A DNA stretch of 64,000 nt, taken from positions 312,492,560-312,556,559 of the forward strand of contig NC_073745.1 of NCBI RefSeq assembly GCF_029784135.1, read 5' to 3'. The position numbers and the translations under genes were made by a program. Positions 32,191-44,004 of this stretch are shown here, piece after piece. The notes under the pieces were generated by a model that was given only the letters and a program-made list of their open reading frames with translations, searched no databases and had not been told where the DNA came from. The number at the start of each line of letters is the position of its first letter. Position 1 is the first letter of the stretch. This DNA comes from Toxorhynchites rutilus septentrionalis. Lineage: Eukaryota; Arthropoda; Insecta; Diptera; Culicidae.

Positions 32191-33626
32191 AATGCTCATG
32201 CACTCCGGGCCTGACTTCAAGTGGATACCTCCTATCAGTGACTTTTTTGGCCCGATTGTGGAAAATAATTAAGTTTTTTTTACAGATTTTGTTACTTTCC
32301 CCCGTGTTTAGGTATTATATGTCATTTGGTATTTGAAATAAAATACTTTATTTATCATCTAAATTTATATTATCGCCTTCAAAATATGTCCCTTCCGAAA
32401 CAATATACTTTTTCCAACGCAAAATCCATTTTTATAGCTGTATTCAAGAATTGCCTTAAAATGGTACGTTCAATACTCGATACATTATGGAAAATAATCA
32501 TGGATATAAAAAAGCAAGTACCAATACAACAGTACTGTGTACCGAAACTTAATTTAATAATTCCCAAATTTCAAATTATTAAAAAATTGTACCGCAAAAC
32601 CCTCTAAAATTCTGAAAAAAGCACATCAAAAACTGGTACATTTTAATGAAAATTATGTTTTAATTGATTTAAAAATTAAAGAAATCCAAAATTTCGAGAT
32701 ACCAAAAAATTACTTAAATTTTAATTTTTTTTCTATAAAAAGTTTTTAAAATTTTTGTGGTACACGACAATAGACGTTCTTTGAGTATTTTCCCGAATTT
32801 CCATTTGCAAACCTATTGAGTGTGGCGTAAAAAAAATAAAAACTCCGTTTTTGACTACAGCTCTTATAGTAAATACTTATTTTTCTAATTTGATACCTTA
32901 TGCATCATTTTCCATAGCACTGGTGATAAGATTTGAAGGCACTTTTCACGAACACATGAATGCAATATAACTATAGATTTAAGGATAATAACAAAATATT
33001 AGAAAGTGAACGAAACAATTTTTTTTAAATTATTTGATATTTTTGGCCGCGCAGTTCCCGAAATTTTCTGAAAAAAAATCACAAATATCAAAAATGACAC
33101 ACGAATATTTGAATAGAAATTTAACCAGTACTGAGCCTCAAAATTCTAAAAAAAAATATCAAATTTTTATAAATATTTTTTTTGTATCGCACAACACTGT
33201 TGAAATTCTGAAACAATATCACACATATCCAGATAAGACGTTTCAATATGAATTAGAGTAGTAGTGAATCTCTAAATCTTCCAAAAAAAAATTTCAATGT
33301 TTCAAGATTTGTTTCGGTACTTAAAATTTTGATGAATTTTTTTTTTATAATATTTCTCGATACACCATAGTAAGATGCACTTTCAGCATTTTTTTCAAAT
33401 TTTCATCTCGAAGCTATCGAGAATGGCGTGAAAAACATTGGAAAGTGCGTTTTTTACCATAGATCCTACTTTGAACCTCATAGGGTTTAAAAAAAAATAG
33501 TCAAAATTTCTCAAATCCATTCAATATTTTCCATAGAGCGGGGGATTTGGTTTGGAGGCACTTTTCACTTCTATACCCGGCAAGGCCCTTTATAACTTTT
33601 GAGCTATTGGGCGGATTCAGATGATC
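32191..33626. repeat. Family A AT-rich repeat, copy 3
   Basis: 32640-33600 matches the other family A copies ('aaattatgttttaattgatt', 'gaattagagtagtagtgaat', 'gggggatttggtttggaggc'). It seems the longest copy, joining the block types seen separately at 1-760 and 1431-2120. 32191-32640 is AT-rich with no recognisable feature. Confidence 0.55.
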
Positions 33627-33628
33627 TA

Positions 33629-35164
33629 CACTCTGTCCAACTTCTATAAGACCACCCTGATTCTATTTCGTTGCAACACAAACAGTTAGAACTTCAACAA
33701 GATACATTCATACATTGTTGAGTGCTTAGAATAAAGTATATTCAACGTCAATTTCGTTCAAAATAGTTGTTTGTTTATTTTATATTGTGCTTAAATATGA
33801 TAATTTTCAGCTGTCCAGTTTCTATAAGACCACTTCGAAATTCAAAAGTATTATCAATGAAAAATTCAAAACGATCGGCTGATTTACATGCCAATGATTG
33901 GAAACCTTGCCATTTCGACTTATAACCTTGAAAATTTGTGTGTACTATTTACCAAATTCTTCTAAGCGGATTCCTCTGTATTTTTTCATTTTTCCGAAAT
34001 TACGACCTTGAGTTCTTCAATCATGGTGTAGCGTTTTCCCTCAGCATAGATTCTGCGTACAAGGATCCCCTCTAAGATTTTCAACAGGATTCAAGTCTGG
34101 AGAGCGAGCCGGCCAATCCAAAAAAAATGAGTTTTTGGTCCTTAATCCATTGCTTAGTTTTCTCGCTGGTATGAATAGTAGCATTGTTCTGCTGGAATGT
34201 GAATTTTTTGTAACGATATCCACGCGAAAACGGAAAGAGAGAGGATTCCGAACATGTGTGTAATCTTTGATTGATGTGAAGCTTCTCAGCTGTACTGAAT
34301 CCCGCCCAAGCCATGCACGAGTCTCCATAAAAACTCCTGGTTGAAAAATGCTGTTACTTCTTCCGTAAATCACGCCAGTACCCGTTGAAACCATCAGGAC
34401 CATTCAAATTGAACTTTTTTTTCATCAGTGAAGATAACCTATACATCGAAAAACTTATCGTTATGGTATATAGCAAAAATATATAGCAAGAATGTTTCCA
34501 AAAGAATATACATTCTTTGCCACAACATGCCATGTCCCACTGTCGGTTCATGTGAGCTTTGGCAAAACTCAGACATCTTCCGATGTGAGATGTGGTAAGA
34601 TGAGGAGCTTTAACCTTTCAAGCCTTCTTTATGTAAGGACTTTTTACCAAAACTTGACAAATTGTCACCCGAGTACCATTTAAATTGAAATATTACTTTA
34701 TTTGCATAAGCGATTTTGAGGTATTCGAAGCTGTTCTAACTATTTCCCGCTAATCCCGGTGAGAGAGCTTCGATTTACGTAGAGTTCTCTCCTTACCGTA
34801 TCCTTGATGATTCGCCAAATAATTGAGCCATACTTGATAGGATCGTCCAATCCAACGAACAATGTTTCTGATACCAACATTTTCTTGGTGAAATTCATCG
34901 AGTTGTCTTTCTTCTCTTTCCGTGAGCGCTTTTTCCTTCGGCATTTTCCAGATTTATTGATCAAAACAACGGAAAATGTAACTGGTCTTATAGAAACTTG
35001 ACAGTTGAAAATACGAAAACATTCGTTTACGCTCAGCGCTTGCACACACACATATGAAAATCATGCAGTATATGGTAGTCACCAATACCTCCACGCTAGG
35101 ATATAAATTGAAGCATTGTTTGTTTACAGATCATCACCTGGTCTTATAGAAGTTGGACAGGGTG
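33629..35164 (-). mobile_element. Tc1-like transposon copy 2, both ends present, 1536 bp
   Basis: TIRs CACTCTGTCCAACTTCTATA at 33629 and complement (caccctgtccaacttctata) ending at 35164, with TA on each side (33627-33628, 35165-35166). The length suits a full Tc1-like element. The transposase is on the minus strand but broken. It lacks the mariner found in copy 1. Confidence 0.88.
34050..34944 (-). pseudogene. Broken Tc1-like transposase, copy 2
   Basis: The ATG at 34944 starts MPKEKALTEREERQLDEFHQ and the HTH (ENVGIRNIVRWIGRS), good agreement with Tc1 N-termini. In other frames follow a catalytic stretch with KKFTFQQNNATIHTS and the C-terminal DWPARSPDLNPVEN. The second catalytic Asp (QQDNA in the family) is Asn, as in copy 1. 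Several frameshifts; no functional product. Confidence 0.85.
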
Positions 35165-35414
35165 TATATATCAATTTCAAACCAATGGGTTATTTGCTTA
35201 GATGCTTGGGTTATATATGATCAATCAACTGGAGAAAGAATATCGCGACCAGAATTTTCAGATGAACTGAATACAGAAATTAACAGGTAAAATAAGTGAA
35301 GAGTATAGATAAAACTCCAGCAGATTCGATTAAACATTCTGAATGGCTAAATATCAGTCAAATTGTCAAACTGGGTATTACGAAAAAAAAAATAGAACAA
35401 TAAGCATTTGTTCT

Positions 35415-35600
35415 ATACCGTTTTGTCTCATATTCCGAACAGTCTCAAATTCCGAACACTTCATTTTTAGATGTAAATTTACTGATCTTTTATGTTACAA
35501 ACAATTGAATAATGAAAACACAGATATGCTATGAGGTATAGGCTTCCTATTGACATCATTTACAGGTATCGATACAGCCTATAATCTATAATATTAGACA
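35415..35600 (+). mobile_element. TIR element family E (TACCGTTTTGTCTC), left end
   Basis: taccgttttgtctcatattc followed by 'caaattccgaacacttcatt'. Related sequence lies at 37860-38025 ('ttactgatttttaatgttat', 'catttacaggtatc'), and a matching end 'taccgttctgtctcatattc' at 42029-42050. No full copy can be delimited. 35167-35414 has nothing else recognisable. Confidence 0.5.
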
Positions 35601-35654
35601 TTTGCAAAAAAGTGACAGTCAAAACCAATGATAAAATGTTAGCGTTATTTTTGA

Positions 35655-36060
35655 CGTAGAACTACGTCTTTCGTTAAGGGTGCCAAATCAGAAAACAGAT
35701 CACGTTTTTATGAAATAAAGTTAACGTTAATAACTATTTTTGCCACGAACGGATTTTGGCGATTTACATATTAAACGAATCGGAAATTTCGTAAGATTTG
35801 TTTATTATGCTATACATTAGAACCCCCTGGTTTGTAAATGGTTAAAATTCATGAAAACTTTAAGCGTTTCCATTTTCCCATACATTTGTTCTGTCCATTT
35901 GTGTGCTTTCCCGAACAGAGCCGTCAATAACGAGTAACTTATCGACGACCAACGAAGGGGAAATCGTAGGATTTGAAGTCTCCGTGAAAAAAGGAAAAGT
36001 AGAAGAATGGAGGGGAATATTTGCCTAGAGTATAAACAGTGGATCTCGCTGAGGCAAACT
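35655..36060 (+). repeat. Repeat family Q, copy 2
   Basis: Starts with the perfect palindrome GACGTAGAACTACGTC; reverse-complement copy at 24410-24810. It is followed by a possible retrotransposon ORF1 start, so it could be a 5' UTR or LTR. Not resolved. Confidence 0.5.
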
Positions 36061-36319
36061 TTATTAGAGGCGAATGAACTGCAAAGTTTAAAGCCTCTTA
36101 AAAACAAAGAAAGAAGAAAAAGGCAAACTTTCATTCGGCATCGGACTGTTGAGCAATCCAGTTCACTTTGCTTTCGCTGCGCTTCGATCTAAGATTGGAC
36201 CCTACCAGTGGTAATCCAACTTGGATATCGTCGTTTGCTTTTTCTGTTCGTATTTCGCGTTACTCGTGTCGTGTGTTTTTCTTCTCGCGTCATAAATTGG
36301 ACGCTTCGCGTAGTGTGTG

Positions 36320-36721
36320 ATGAACAAGAAGAAAAGGAAGGCAGGCTCGAACCCTGCAAAAAACGAACGCATTGCCAGGGGCAATAAAATTTCGAGGCAA
36401 GCTTTATCTAATTATGCACGCGATGTTGGTGCAGTGAAAAGCGCTCGCATTGAACCGAGCCTTCGCGAGTGTGACACCGCATCGAACAACAGCGAAGTAG
36501 GCGATTTCGGCGCGTCGGTCGAAAATGTCAACGCCGTTATCCAGGCAGCAACCAAAATCAAGCTCCCCGCGCTGGTGGTGAAGGCGGTCGCTCTTGACAA
36601 ACTCATAATTCAGTCTTTTTCCAAGCAGTCAGCATTGTTTGTTTTCCGTCATCATAAGGGCTGCATGCATTTGAGAATGCATCAATGCATTAAACTGACG
36701 CTATGGCGGAGCAGGCGTTAA
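36320..36721 (+). pseudogene. Possible retrotransposon ORF1 N-terminal fragment
   Basis: Open frame of 134 codons, with ATGs at 36317 and 36320. The N-terminus is lysine-rich (NKKKRKAGSNPAKNERIARG). A block 'VNAVIQAATKIKLPALVVKA' recalls the 'I.LPP.vVK' stretch of mosquito LINE ORF1 proteins. The leader upstream (36130-36316) is of the sort seen at LINE 5' ends. After about residue 100 the sequence becomes unlike a protein and no zinc knuckle or ORF2 follows, so it is a truncated fragment. The assignment rests on memory of family style. Confidence 0.35.
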
Positions 36722-38035
36722 GGTTAAAAAAAATATTTGGAGAATACTAAAAAATTATTTGGGAAATACCAAGCATCTTGAATGTCTTACTGGAATGTTA
36801 TAAGTTATTTGGGTTCGTATGCCAGTCGCAAAACTGCCTTCAACTAGTATTGCATTTGCGCTAATATTGATCATAATGAAGCATTGCTACTGTTTTCGAG
36901 GTTGTTGATGTTAACAAAAAGAGTTTATTTCGCTTGTTTAGTCACCAAGAAAGTGAATGCCGTTGTGGAATTTCTTATGTGATTTGGTTTCGCTTACCAG
37001 TAGCAAAACTTCCTCCACTAAGGGTGACAGCTGCGCTTCTCTCGAGCATGAGAAAGTAATGTAACTTTTTTCGAGGTCAGTAATATTAAGGGCCCCCGCA
37101 GACTGCAGACTGATTTGTCGGCAAATAGTTTGGTCGGCTTCTTAATCAATACGGAGAGGTATGCATGTGCGCACATTACGCCGATTCAGTTGGGTCGGTT
37201 TTTGCACCAGAAGACCGACCCGACCAAACTGTTGGTTGACAGAAAGTCTGAGTCTGATGAGAAGTGTTTATATTCCTAGTAGTTTGAAGCCACCAATGTA
37301 TGGGTCTGTATGCGATTCCTCTGAGGCAATACTAAAGAACATGTAGCATGATATTTAATACTTGCATGTGTTGTCATTGTTGTTGTTTCCATGCGGTGCC
37401 AAAGATATATTGATGTGGAATAATGGTGCTGGTGTAACATTTATATTATCGACTGTAGCCGAGTCTATGTCAATTATCTATGCATTGACATAAAATAAAT
37501 TGCGACATACGATCTGCTAGTGTATTGTTTTGCGAGGGCAAGAATTAATCATCAATCAATTATCGTCAACTGATTCTACAATGAAAAAAACATTTCAGAG
37601 ATTATTCTACTAAGCAGTTGTTTCTAAAATTTCACAGCATTATAGAATAATATCCGAAGGTATAAACAAGCGACTTATATAAAATAACAGCGTAGTTCTA
37701 CGTCAACAATGCGGTCGTATCTTGGACACAACCTCCTATAATTTTTTCAGTTTTTGTTGTTTTTCCAACTATTTTTTTTTTGTTTTCATGTTAAGTGCTA
37801 GAAATGGTATGAATCTGCAATAAATGGATGAAATAAAATGATATTTTATGCAGAAATCTTCATTAATGTTAGTATTCGGAATATGAATCAAGTTTCTACG
37901 CATGATTAAAATTGCGAACATTTCTTTTTTCAATGTGAAATTACTGATTTTTAATGTTATAAATAATTTAATATTCTGAAACCCTGATTTGGGGCTTCAT
38001 TTTAACATCATTTACAGGTATCTATACCGATGTAG
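36722..38035. other. AT-rich region, no gene
   Basis: Holds the CTACGTC palindrome near 37690 (family Q trace) and family E-like sequence from 37860. No coding sequence recognised. Confidence 0.35.
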
Positions 38036-38230
38036 CGCCCTTGGTCCCGAAACCATGTAAACTATAAGAAACAAATACAATCAATAATAACAAAAGCGAA
38101 AACCTTTTTTTTCAAAAAAGACTAGCTAATTGACTTTAATTTGATACATCGATCATATGAATCGGTCCAGTAGTTTAAAAGTTATGATTTAAAAAAAATG
38201 CATTTTTGCTGTTCGGAATTTGAGACAAAA
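38036..38230 (+). repeat. Repeat family X, copy 1
   Basis: 'gcgcccttggtcccgaaacc', 'caatcaataataac', and 'gactttaatttgatacatcg' followed by 'agtttaaaagttatgattt'. The same blocks flank both I-like LINEs (44803-50115 and 55818-60340) and lie inverted at 54270-54530, so this uninterrupted copy shows the pre-insertion arrangement. Confidence 0.7.
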
Positions 38231-38398
38231 GTGATTAAACATATTTTTAGTTTTTACCTGAATATGTATTTGTAAATCAATTTTATTGTAGTCAAATGAA
38301 TAAGAAGGCTCTATTGTATCCAAATATCAAATTAATTTCGCGAAAGTGTAACATTTTGAGTAATGAGACACTGTTTAATGGTCATCAAAGCTTAAGTA

Positions 38399-38900
38399 GG
38401 ATGGGGGTCTCCGTAGCCACAATGGTTGCGCGTTCGCTTAGTAAGCGATCGATCGTGAGTTCAAAACTCAGGGCCCTCATTGACCATCTTTGTGTTGTTA
38501 CAGAATAGTTACGTCCACGCAACAATCATCAGCGATGGAGATCGATCCACGGTCGAAATAAGATCGATTCATCCATACAACTGCTCTGCTCTGCAAGACA
38601 CATCGGGCTGCTGTTCTATAAATAACTCAACAATGATCAATCAACTGTCTCCGCTGTCCGGTCTAACTGGATAATGGAAGAACAGAACGAAAACTCTTAC
38701 GCCTATATGGCAACTGTGTAAATGTGTACCATATGCAATGGTATAGAAGGGAATACTCTAACGCCGAAAACATGGCAACTGTGTAATGTGCTAATTATAG
38801 ATATGATAAACATGTGACATGTACACGATTGAAATTCGGCTCTGTTACAGCTAAAATGCTAATGAGCCTAAAATAAACAAAAGGGATAAAAAATAAAAAA
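38399..38900 (+). mobile_element. ~500-bp tRNA-derived SINE, copy A
   Basis: The tRNA-like head has 'gtagccacaatggttgcgcg' as A box region and 'gagttcaaaactc' as B box. The body is about 400 bp and the tail 'gggataaaaaataaaaaa'. It is ~97% identical to copy B (42063-42555, inverted). Its 5' flank is aagcttaagta (38388-38398), but its 3' flank is atcgtctgcat (38901-38911): no TSD within the copy. Each flank instead pairs with a flank of copy B. Confidence 0.82.
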
Positions 38901-38911
38901 ATCGTCTGCAT

Positions 38912-39450
38912 TATTATTTTTATTTTTTTGAAATCGATTATTTTATTGTATTCGTGGTTTTCAATTGAAAGATTAAAATTTAAAAAAAATCAGATTTGTG
39001 GTCTCAAAGTTATATTTTTTTTTCAAAATTTCGAAATGCCAGAAAATCTATAATATTTTTTTGTACTGTGTATAATTAATTTTTTAATTTTTTTATTTTT
39101 ATTATTAGATATTTGAAAAAAAAACAGCTTGAAGATATTTATCAATCTAGAAAAGCCGTAAGAGCACATTTAAATATGAATTAGAGTAGTACTGAATCTC
39201 TAAATCCCAAAATAATTTTTTTTTCAGAGTTTAAATATTTTTTTTAGTACTAAAATGTTTGATGAAATATTTTTTTGATAATTTTTCTTGATACTCCGTG
39301 GTAAGATGCAAATTCAGTATTTTTTTCAAATTTTTATCTCGGATCTTTTGAGGATGGCGTGAAATAAACGAAAAAGTACGTTTAGTAAGCGATGTTTGAA
39401 TACCCATCCGGAAGCTTTCTTGGCGATTAGCAGTTAAAATCACTGATGCA
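38912..39450. repeat. Family A AT-rich repeat, copy 4
   Basis: Matches 42690-43190 closely ('aaaatttcgaaatgccagaa', 'gatatttatcaatctag', 'gtaagagcacatttaaatat'), in the same orientation. Non-coding. Confidence 0.65.
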
Positions 39451-41305
39451 GGATCGCGCGGAGCACTTCATTTTTAATTCCAGGTTATGATTTCTATGCT
39501 CATGATTTTCTATGCTGGGTACAAAAAGATGGCCCCAAAGGACCCTCCTGGATTAATCATTGAATGGAGAATCGCTCACTTGTGAAAAACATACGGACGC
39601 ACAAATTTAATTGATATTTAATTTGATTTTTCTATAAACGTGCAATTGAAAACGATTCATTTTCATTGGTACTATTGTCAGTACGAGGCACGAGAGCACG
39701 AAAAGTACTGACCATTGATTGATAAATAGGTAATCATGGAAAATACAGAAAACAAACTATTCTTCCAACTACAAAGCGCTGAAAAACTTCACTTCAGACT
39801 GCAAGTTCGCCGAAAAACTTGTCGAGCATGGCCCACAAACACACACACACAGAAAAAAAACATGTAACCGAAGGAAGTGAGTAAATCCATTTGGTCCATT
39901 TGGCAAAGCTTTCCGTTCGACCTCTGCCGACCCGACCCCTCATCAGACTCAGTCTCTCATCTCCTAGATTCGGATGTTGCTAGTTTTCCCATATTGTTCG
40001 AATATACCGGGCAAAAATTTCTCATGAAGCAAAAAGCAATAAAATGCTGGAGGACTTTCTGCCGAAATGAGTATTTTCCCCTTCTGCATCATCCCATAAA
40101 AAAATATGGAAACGGGTCAGAACGAGTGATTCTCTTTATTAAGTGGCTTCTATAGTTTACCTTTACCCGAAAACGAGCCGGCAGAGATGGAGAATGCTTT
40201 CAGAGTTGGAAACATTGTTGATTTTGGGGTCATGTCCTGGGCGGTACGTGACACACCTGTGCATAAATTCAGACTGATGATAGGATGCTAGGAGGAGGAT
40301 GGGAGGTGGGGGGTGCAGAACTGGTTCAGGAAATGTCACGAAAAGCCGAGATAGACGGCACCCGAGCGGCAGAGAATGAAGCCATGTGATATACGTCTCC
40401 TCCGTTGATGATTTCGCCTTTTTGCGCCTTTCCATGCTGACGCCGACCGATGATTACAATGGCAGCGTTGGTGATATCGACTCGTCGTTTTCTTTGTTCT
40501 ATCATATTTTATTCCAGCTCGAATGATATTGTTTGCTCCCAAGTGGTACTTAACTCTGCCACAGTAATATTGCTTCTGCCGTAATAATCCCCTTCACCCG
40601 AAGTCACCGTGAGTCACAAGAAAAATCCTTCTTCTGATTAATTGTTAGACAGCAACGCATGATTCCATGATGCTGAAAATTCACCGAATGCCAACAGCCA
40701 CAGCTTCGAGGGAAACTGATAAAATATTTATTTGATCGTCTCACTCCATAATTGTTTTTCACAGCGGCTGGAAATGGTTGGAAAAGTCAACCCCCTTCTC
40801 CCTATTTGAGCACTTGTTATTGCTTTGAATTCACGTTTCGACAGTTTGTCATACACCTCGTCTGGTTCACCTTGCACAAGTGGAAGGTTTGATATTTTCA
40901 TTCATTATGGGAGTAAATCAAACCCATCTTTGCTCTCGACTCAGGCTGGAACGACATGATCGAAGGCTGGGTATGGATACCCCTTCTCAGAATTTGATGC
41001 CAGAAGTCAGCCACTGTATGTGGCATGTCAACTTAATCAGCACATCCAGATGTCATAGCAACTGCAGCATAGACAAGAGACGACGAGTGACGGGAGACTG
41101 TTTCGGAAGATAGCTGTTCGACAGAAGTATGTTTGGCACGAATATCCCGTGCAAACAATTGCAAGATCGGTACGAAAGAAGTAGGTATGAAGAAGGTAGT
41201 TTGTGTTACAGGTCAGAGCGCATTTATAAGGGATGGGACTCTTTGAAGTGCTTTGATGCTTTGCACGTTGCATACAAGGGCGGGAATACTCATTTACGAT
41301 TAGTT
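39451..41305. other. Mainly single-copy region, no gene recognised
   Basis: GC-richer from about 39750 to 41290. Short frames (60-100 codons) without domains. This is most of the unique DNA inside the putative inversion 38901-42062. Confidence 0.3.
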
Positions 41306-41313
41306 GTTGCAAG

Positions 41314-41662
41314 CAGTGTTGTCACATTTTCATCTGTACAGGAAAAGGTAAAAATATTCTCCATCTGTACTATTTCCCCACAAAAATCTGTACCATCGAA
41401 ATATTCTTGTCGCTTTTCAAAAAATCTTCAAAGTCAGTAGCATTGGACATTGAAACAACGTAAGATTCCTTGCAGGAATCTGTGAGAATGATTACATAAA
41501 AATGTTTCAGCTCTTCATGTACCATCGTGAAATTTATCATTCCAGAAAAATCTACCTATATGTACTTTTGTACAATAATCTGTAATCTGTACCATAAAGA
41601 ATCTGTACAAAAAAAAAACCAAAACATCTGAACCAGATAAATCTGTTCGTGTGACAACACTG
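41314..41662. mobile_element. hAT-type MITE, 349 bp, 8-bp TSD
   Basis: TIRs CAGTGTTGTCACA and its complement TGTGACAACACTG. Perfect 8-bp TSD gttgcaag at 41306-41313 and 41663-41670. CAGTG ends plus an 8-bp TSD define the hAT superfamily. The interior has about eight ATCTGTAC-type motifs, as expected for subterminal transposase-binding repeats. No ORF; needs a hAT transposase in trans. Confidence 0.9.
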
Positions 41663-41670
41663 GTTGCAAG

Positions 41671-42051
41671 TCCTCGAGTGAGCTGTAACTCAGTTGTAAC
41701 AGGGCAATATTTGGCGTTGTAAGCCACCACCCCCAATAATAATAAAGTACTTTCCATTACTGGTTTCGTATTTAACACTGAACCTACCAACATTTCATAT
41801 TACTTCTACCGATGGCGGTCAAAAGATTGCTTTCTGAATAAATGTTCTATTTTTTTCAAGTTGAACATTAATAATAAAGAAATTACCATAGATAATGTTA
41901 CAAAAATAATTATCGGTAAAAATTATAAAATATTCATTTTTCCGGCTGTAGAGAATTTTTTCGTTGTCACACTTTTTACAGATGAAAAGCCTCTGCTTAA
42001 ACATTTTCCACAAACATATTTTTCACGTACCGTTCTGTCTCATATTCCGAA
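41671..42051. other. AT-rich, no gene; family E end at 42029-42050
   Basis: No coding sequence. The stretch taccgttctgtctcatattc beside copy B of the SINE is a TIR-like end of family E. Confidence 0.4.
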
Positions 42052-42062
42052 TACTTAAGCTT

Positions 42063-42555
42063 TTTTTTTATCCCATTTATTTATTTGAGGCTCATTAGCA
42101 TTTTAGCTGTAACAGAGCCGAATTTTAATCGTGTACATGTCACATGTTTATCATATCTATAATTAGCACATTACACAGTTGCCATGTTTTCGGCGTTAGA
42201 GTATTCCCTTCTATACCATTGCATATGGTACACATTTACACAGTTGCCATATAGGCGTAAGAGTTTTCGTTCTGTTCTTCCATTATCCAGTTAGACCGGA
42301 CAGCGGAGACAGTTGATTGATCATTGTTGAGTTATTTATAGAACAGCAGCCCGATGTGTCTTGCAGAGCAGAGCAGTTGTATGGATGAATCGATCTTATT
42401 TCGACCGTGGATCGATCTCCATCGCTGATGATGGTTGCGTGGACGTAGTTATTCTATAACAACACAAAGATGGTCAATGAGGGCCCTGAGTTTTAAACTC
42501 ACGATCGATCGCTTATTAAGCGAACGCGCAACCAATGTGGCTACGGAGAACCCCT
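42063..42555 (-). mobile_element. ~490-bp tRNA-derived SINE, copy B (inverted)
   Basis: Minus strand; reverse complement of copy A. By eye there are about a dozen differences, clustered in the first ~125 bp and last ~45 bp; about 300 bp between (42128-42432) are identical. Left flank tacttaagctt (42052-42062) is the complement of copy A's left flank; right flank atgcagacgat (42556-42566) is the complement of copy A's right flank. Confidence 0.82.
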
Positions 42556-42566
42556 ATGCAGACGAT

Positions 42567-43190
42567 AAAGAAAATTATTTTTGTGTCACACAATGCTCTT
42601 AAAAATTCAAGAAAAATTACGCAACATGTAGAAAAAAGACACATACGAACGCATTTAAATAAAAATTTGAGCAGAAGTGTGTCTCATAGTTATTTTTTTT
42701 TCAAAATTTCGAAATGCCAGAAAATCTATAAAAATTTTTTGTACTGTGTATTTTTTTTTATTTTTTTTTATTATTGGATATTTGAAAAAAAAACAGTTTG
42801 AAGATATTTATCAATCTAGGAAAGCCGTAAGAGCACATTTAAATATGAATTAGAGTAGTACTGAATCTCTAAATCCCAAAAAAAAAATTCAGAATTTAAA
42901 TTTTTTTTTAGTACTAAAATTTTTGATGAAATTTTTTTTGATAATTTTCCTTGATACACCGTGTTAAGATGTACATTCAGTATTTTTTTCAAATTTTTAT
43001 CTCGGATCTATGAGGATGGCGTGAAATAAACGAAAAAGTACGTTTTTCACTATAGATCCTACGTCAAACCACATAGGGTTCAAATAAAACACCAAAATTT
43101 CTTATTCTATATCCTTTACAATATTAGCCATACAGCTAGTGATTTGGTTTGGGGGCACTTTTTACTCCCTTACCCGGCCAGGCCCTTTCA
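42567..43190. repeat. Family A AT-rich repeat, copy 5
   Basis: Near-copy of 38912-39420, extended on the right with the 'gtgatttggtttgggggcac' block. 43191-43473 has nothing recognisable. Confidence 0.65.
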
Positions 43191-43662
43191 AGAAGCAAAC
43201 GTTTTCCGATGTGGTGCTTATCATGAGATTTTTGCGATTATGCAATTAAGTTTCCTAAAGGCGTCAGTTTTCAAAATTTTACAAATTTTGTATCATTAAA
43301 TTGATTGTCAAAATGCCTCGATAGCCTCGAATGTCTATTCTTGAATAGGTAAACAATGGAGAATTCCGTCGCAGAAGCAAGGTCGCCAGCTGCCATCCAT
43401 TTTTATTTTGATTAAGCCTTCTCGTAAAAATGCAACGCACGAGTCTTGGCGTTCATCACGATTTGTATTAATAACTAGCTACCCCGGCAAACTTCGTCCC
43501 ACCCAAATTTTTTTTTCGTTATCACATCCATGTTTTCTTACTAAGCGCACGTTCATGGGTCCAATTGCAGAACTGTTTATTGATTGATCTTCTAATCTAC
43601 CCTATGAAATTATTTTTTTCTATAAAATTTCAGAACTTTTACCAAAACTCGACATTATAATA

Positions 43663-44004
43663 TCAGATAGACACAATTCTCGAGCAAGATTTTTCATCCA
43701 CTTGCAAATAACATGTTTCTCTGTTACATGGAATAAATGTTTGATACAGAAAATATGATAGAATGAAGACAGCCCTAAATCGGACCATTGGTTTCTCGAG
43801 TTTTGCTCTTATCAACACATTCGGTGATTCATTTTTATTTATATAGATGGAAGACGATATAGGAGTGCGTATCATCACATTAAAATCCATTTCAACTTTC
43901 GAACGTAGATCAATTTCGTTACTGCAAACATCGAATGGACTAACAATGCCTGTCAATATGTAATTGTAGAACACATGCGAATTGAATTTTTCGAGTTTTC
44001 CCAT
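43663..44004 (-). CDS. Hypothetical ORF inside the Helentron-like repeat
   Basis: 113 codons, ATG at 44004. About 64 of 79 residues from FDVC to YLQV equal those of the ORF at 61592-61966 in another copy of the repeat, aligned without gaps. Shared landmarks: NEIDL.SKV, SPNVLIRAKLEK, VFILSYFLYQTFIPCN, ETCYLQV. Many of the nucleotide differences I compared are silent third positions. No domain that I recognise. It may be a decayed exon captured by the element, or a small protein of the family; whether it is expressed is unknown. Confidence 0.4.
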   Translation of the reverse strand: MGKLEKFNSHVFYNYILTGIVSPFDVCSNEIDLRSKVEMDFNVMIRTPISSSIYINKNESPNVLIRAKLEKPMVRFRAVFILSYFLYQTFIPCNRETCYLQVDEKSCSRIVSI

